This document shows positions 24,476 to 27,457 of a stretch of 27,457 nt of DNA, one piece after another. Numbering within the stretch: position 1 is the first letter of the stretch; each line of letters opens with the position of its first letter. A program made the position numbers and the translations under genes. Source of the DNA: CAYNST01 sp964399955 (GTDB lineage Bacteria > Pseudomonadota > Gammaproteobacteria > Pseudomonadales > Cellvibrionaceae); the NCBI GenBank assembly GCA_964399955.1, contig CAYNST010000038.1, forward strand, positions 1 through 27,457, read 5' to 3'. The notes beneath the pieces are model-generated. The model searched no databases. It had not been told where the DNA came from and saw only the letters and a program-made list of their open reading frames with translations.

Positions 24476-25279
24476 TTACAACGAAAGGGCGTACAGGGAA
24501 TGGCGCCCCAGGTAGCTCTGCACCAGTGCCTCCTGGTAGAAACAGGACCCTCCACCGGTGACGATAAGCCGATTCAAACCGCCTTCGGAGCAGGTGTTTG
24601 CCAGCCTTTGCTCCTGGGCCAGGTGAACAACCCGGCGGGCAATGGCTTCCCCCGAGTCCACCCAGTGTAGAACCTCGGGTAGGGCGGCCATCATCTCCTG
24701 CTTTAACAGGGGGAAATGGGTGCAGGCCAAAACCACCGTGTCGGGCACTGTTGCACCTGTTCTGAAGCAAGCGAGCTCTGCCTCAATGGCCGTCATGCTG
24801 ACGTCAATTCCCCGCAGCTTGTTTTCCGCCAACTGCACCAGAGCTTGACTGCCCTGCAGCAGTACCTGGCAGTGACTGGCGTAATCTATTATCAGTTGCT
24901 GAGTGTATTTCCGGTTGATCGTGCCTTCAGTTGCCAAAATGCCAATCACTCCTGATCGGGTCAGAGCGGCAGCGGGCTTCACAGCGGGCACCACACCAAC
25001 AAAGCGCACGGGAAAGCAGCTCCTTAGCTTGTCCAGCACAACGGTACTGGCGGTGTTGCAGGCCACTACCGCGATGTCGACGGGGGTTTCTCTGTGAATA
25101 TGACCAAACAACTGCGTAACTCGCTCGACTATCTCGGTTTCGGAGCGGATACCGTAGGGGAAAAACTCATGGTCCGCCAGGTAGCTGAGCGTAGCGTGTG
25201 GCAGGCGCTTACGTATCTCTGCCGCCACGCTCAAACCGCCGGCACCGGAATCCATGATCAGTAGGTGAATGTTTTGCAT
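24476..25279 (-). CDS. murI: Glutamate racemase
   Basis: Cofactor-independent racemase that makes D-glutamate for peptidoglycan. It has 267 residues from the ATG at 25279; a GTG at 25303 would add 8 residues. The family features are complete: the N-terminal DSGAGGLSV loop (Asp10), YLADHEFFPYG, the first catalytic cysteine in ACNTAS (Cys74) and the second in ACTHFPLL (Cys186-Thr-His188). The gene is on the minus strand, convergent with ppiD with only 5 bases between the stops, and divergent from rmuC. A TATAAT box on the minus strand at 25369-25374 may be its -10 element. Confidence 0.96.
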   Translation of the reverse strand: MQNIHLLIMDSGAGGLSVAAEIRKRLPHATLSYLADHEFFPYGIRSETEIVERVTQLFGHIHRETPVDIAVVACNTASTVVLDKLRSCFPVRFVGVVPAVKPAAALTRSGVIGILATEGTINRKYTQQLIIDYASHCQVLLQGSQALVQLAENKLRGIDVSMTAIEAELACFRTGATVPDTVVLACTHFPLLKQEMMAALPEVLHWVDSGEAIARRVVHLAQEQRLANTCSEGGLNRLIVTGGGSCFYQEALVQSYLGRHSLYALSL

Positions 25280-25368
25280 GAAGTTCGGGCGCCTCTCGGG
25301 CACGCCAGTTCTTAAACGTGAAGTGTGAGCCGCAGGGTCTAGGCTCAGGTGCAGCTGTAGATAGGGGC

Positions 25369-25374
25369 ATTATA
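25369..25374 (-). promoter_or_regulatory. Possible -10 box of murI
   Basis: Perfect TATAAT when read on the minus strand, about 90 bases upstream of the murI ATG. No good -35 box lies 16-18 bases upstream, so the assignment rests on the -10 box and position only. Read on the plus strand the overlapping bases give TATAGT, so it could also serve rmuC. Confidence 0.35.
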
Positions 25375-25447
25375 GTCTTTATCGGCTTTGTTTTTCTTCA
25401 TGCCACCGGGGCTCGTGGCGCCTTCGCGGCTGCTCGTTGTCGGTTTT

Positions 25448-25470
25448 CTGTAGCAGAAGACAGTTCTGCT
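25448..25470 (+). promoter_or_regulatory. LexA-box-like palindrome upstream of rmuC
   Basis: CTGT (25448-25451), 8 bases, then ACAG (25460-25463) fits the gammaproteobacterial SOS-box skeleton CTGT-N8-ACAG. It overlaps a second palindrome, AGCAGAA (25452-25458) and TTCTGCT (25464-25470). The centre is less AT-rich than a classical box. It lies 52-67 bases before the rmuC ATG, a sensible operator position. Confidence 0.4.
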
Positions 25471-25514
25471 GTCGGAATGTGCGAAACAGTTACCTTTGTG
25501 CAGGCACATCTTCT

Positions 25515-26954
25515 ATGTTGGACGGTTCGGATCTTCAGCTGCAAACACTCCTAAAACACTTGCAGAACCCCTGGGTAGCTTTCTGCCTGCTGGTCATGGT
25601 GGCGGCCCTTATACTGCTGCATGGTCTTCTTATTAGCCGAGCACGCAAAGCTGAAGCGCATCGACAGCAAGGCCTGAGGCAGTTGCAGGAGGTGCAGTAT
25701 CAGCAGGCAATCATCCGCCTGGAGGAAGAACGCGACCGGCTTACCGACGCGATATACGCGACTCAAACTCAGCTGAAAAGCAAAGAAAGCCGTGTGCACG
25801 AGCTTGAGCTGGCGCTTCAAGCCCAACAGATTCGTTCTGAAGAGCAGGGCAATCTGCTCACAGCCGAGCGCGAGCAGATTGTGAAACAGCGGGAGTTTAT
25901 AGCTCGGGAGTTTGAGTTACTGGCCAACCGGGTTTTTGAGTCCAAACAAGAGCAGTTCCACCGTTCGGCGAAGAGCAATCTGGAACAGGTCATCGGGCCG
26001 TTTCAGGACCAGTTGAAAGACTTCTACCGGCGGGTGGACGACGCGCAACAATCGGATTCCGTGCAGCGAAATCAACTCATAGGCCAGATATCCGCTTTGC
26101 AGGAACAATCTCGGCAGATAGGTGCGGACGCTGCAAACCTTGCCCAGGCACTGAAAGGCAACAACAAGCTTGTCGGTAGTTGGGGCGAGGTGGTGCTGGC
26201 CCGATTGCTTGAGCAGTCGGGCCTCTCGGAAGGCCGGGAGTACCGGCTGCAGTACAGTGGCACCAACAGCGAGGGGCGAAGGCTGCAGCCTGATGTCGTT
26301 GTGCACTTGCCGGGTGAGCGCGACATTATCATCGACTCCAAAGTATCTTTGCTGAGCTTTGAACGCTATACCAGCAACGATGAAAAAGAAGTACGCAAGG
26401 CCGCATTGCGAGGTCACGTGGAGTCCATCCGTGCTCATGTCAGGTCTTTGGCCGGCAAAGGTTACGATGATCTCCTCGGTGCGCGCAGTCTGGATTTTGT
26501 GTTCATGTTTGTGCCGGTGGAATCTGCCTTCCTCATAGTCGCGCAACATCATCCCGAGGTGCTGGATGAGGCGTACAAGAAGAACATCGTCATTACCGGA
26601 CCGTCCAGTCTGATGATCGCGTTGAAAACAGTCGAGGCCCTCTGGCAGAGAAAAAAGCAGGAGCAGAACGTCGCCGAAATAGTGTCCAGCGCGGGCAGGC
26701 TCTACGACCAGTTCGTACGGTTTGCAGAGAGCCTGCAGGATGTTGGCACAGGGCTCGGGCGTGCCACGGAGGCCTATGAATCGGCTATCCGGCGGCTGTG
26801 TGAAGGTCGTGGTAATCTGCTCAGACGGGTAGAGGACCTCAGACAGCTGGGCGCTCGTACCTCAAAGACATTACCTGCAGCTCTGACGGAGCGAGCACAG
26901 CAAGCCGCGGCGTTTACACCCATCACTCCAAACCCCGAAGAGGAAGACTCATGA
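25515..26954 (+). CDS. rmuC: DNA recombination protein RmuC
   Basis: RmuC-family protein, a predicted PD-(D/E)XK-type nuclease-fold protein linked in E. coli to limiting inversion at short inverted repeats. It has 479 residues from the ATG at 25515, close to E. coli RmuC (about 475). An N-terminal membrane segment (about 19-40, VAFCLLVMVAALILLHGLL) is followed by a long coiled coil (about 48-190, Gln/Glu/Arg-rich). The conserved core then follows, with GSWGEVVLARLLEQSGL, QPDVVVHLPGERDIIIDSKVSL and FMFVPVESAF; the D...DSK residues resemble the nuclease motif. The ribosome binding site is weak. An open extension to 25437 runs through the palindromic region and is not favoured. The stop overlaps the next gene by 4 bases. 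Confidence 0.93.
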   Translation: MLDGSDLQLQTLLKHLQNPWVAFCLLVMVAALILLHGLLISRARKAEAHRQQGLRQLQEVQYQQAIIRLEEERDRLTDAIYATQTQLKSKESRVHELELALQAQQIRSEEQGNLLTAEREQIVKQREFIAREFELLANRVFESKQEQFHRSAKSNLEQVIGPFQDQLKDFYRRVDDAQQSDSVQRNQLIGQISALQEQSRQIGADAANLAQALKGNNKLVGSWGEVVLARLLEQSGLSEGREYRLQYSGTNSEGRRLQPDVVVHLPGERDIIIDSKVSLLSFERYTSNDEKEVRKAALRGHVESIRAHVRSLAGKGYDDLLGARSLDFVFMFVPVESAFLIVAQHHPEVLDEAYKKNIVITGPSSLMIALKTVEALWQRKKQEQNVAEIVSSAGRLYDQFVRFAESLQDVGTGLGRATEAYESAIRRLCEGRGNLLRRVEDLRQLGARTSKTLPAALTERAQQAAAFTPITPNPEEEDS

Positions 26955-27406
26955 CTTCAGAATTATGGATTGCGGCGCTTATCGTTATAGCGTGCTTGCT
27001 GGCGATCGCCGGGTTTTTGCATTTCCGCCTGCATCAGCAAAGGCAAATCACCAAAGCACGAGACCTGCAGGTGGCGGAAGCGGCGCGGATCAAGCGGCAG
27101 CAAATCAACGAAAGCGTGCAAATTCTTTGTCGAGCACTCTTGGCCCGACAGGTGGAATACGCCGAGGCAAGTGTTCGCATTTCCGGGTTGCTGGACACTC
27201 TGGGCGTTTCCGAGCAGGAGCGGGAAGACTTTGTGGCCTTCGACAAAATGGCGGCCGCGATCAAACACGTGCCTATGCTTGGCGCCTGGAATGCTCTGCC
27301 CAAAGAAGAGCGGCAACGCTACCGGCAGCAAATTGACGCCAAGGAGCGGGAGCTTGGCGATTTCCTCGACGATGCGGCCCGGCGGCTATCGGGACGCACC
27401 TTCTAG
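26951..27406 (+). CDS. DUF2489 domain protein with N-terminal membrane segment
   Basis: Protein of 151 residues that I recognise as the DUF2489 family of gammaproteobacteria, function unknown. A hydrophobic N-terminal segment (about 5-24, LWIAALIVIACLLAIAGFL) suggests a single membrane anchor. The rest is charged and helical, with RQITKARDLQ and a C-terminal ERQRYRQQIDAKERELGDFLDDAARRL helix. The ATG at 26951 overlaps the rmuC stop as ATGA, so translation is coupled and the two proteins may work together at the membrane; both have an N-terminal anchor. No catalytic motif is seen. Confidence 0.8.
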   Translation: MTSELWIAALIVIACLLAIAGFLHFRLHQQRQITKARDLQVAEAARIKRQQINESVQILCRALLARQVEYAEASVRISGLLDTLGVSEQEREDFVAFDKMAAAIKHVPMLGAWNALPKEERQRYRQQIDAKERELGDFLDDAARRLSGRTF

Positions 27407-27407
27407 C

Positions 27408-27457
27408 CCCCGCTCAGCGGCGGGTCAAGATGACCCCGCACTCTCGGTGCGCGGTGT
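27408..27457. other. GC-rich right edge with small hairpins
   Basis: The last 50 bases contain short inverted repeats, CCGC-TCA-GCGG just after the DUF2489 stop and CGCAC-TCTCG-GTGCG near the end. They could be part of a terminator or repeat cut off by the window edge. No T-run is visible. Confidence 0.3.

Overview
This is a chromosomal segment of a gammaproteobacterium, moderately GC-rich and probably free-living and aquatic. The clues are the block tRNA-Leu, tig, clpP, clpX, lon, hupB, ppiD; a Pseudomonas-type FabY ketoacyl synthase; FadB and FadA of the Pseudomonas/E. coli type; and the carboxyspermidine polyamine pathway. The closest feel is Pseudomonadales/Cellvibrionales-like, but the genus cannot be fixed from the sequence. 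Most of the window is ordinary core chromosome, with no phage, insertion sequence with transposase, or CRISPR array.

Layout. Positions 1-554 are non-coding and carry two diverged copies of a small MITE-like inverted-repeat element. Positions 555-5672 (minus strand) form one tight operon: speA, carboxy(nor)spermidine dehydrogenase, nspC and a GGDEF diguanylate cyclase. The first three make agmatine from arginine and spermidine by the aspartate-semialdehyde route; the last makes c-di-GMP. A roughly 490-base leader region separates this operon from an orphan hibernation-factor gene (hpf-like) and a GlxA-type AraC regulator, both minus. Divergent from the regulator are fabY (initiation of fatty acid synthesis), an XRE-cupin regulator, and then fadB and fadA (beta-oxidation), so fatty acid synthesis and degradation genes sit side by side. 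A TraB/GumN protein follows.

Positions 15242-24470 are the proteostasis block: tRNA-Leu(UAG), trigger factor, ClpP, ClpX, Lon, HU-beta and PpiD. Clear intrinsic terminators follow clpX and hupB. There is a sigma32-like promoter before lon and a good sigma70 promoter before hupB. At the right end murI converges on ppiD. The divergent pair rmuC and a DUF2489 gene is preceded by a LexA-box-like palindrome.

The most interesting points are the diguanylate cyclase inside a polyamine operon, the MITE-like elements at the left edge, the possible SOS box before rmuC, and the combined synthesis/degradation fatty acid locus. I do not see an entirely new multi-gene system here.
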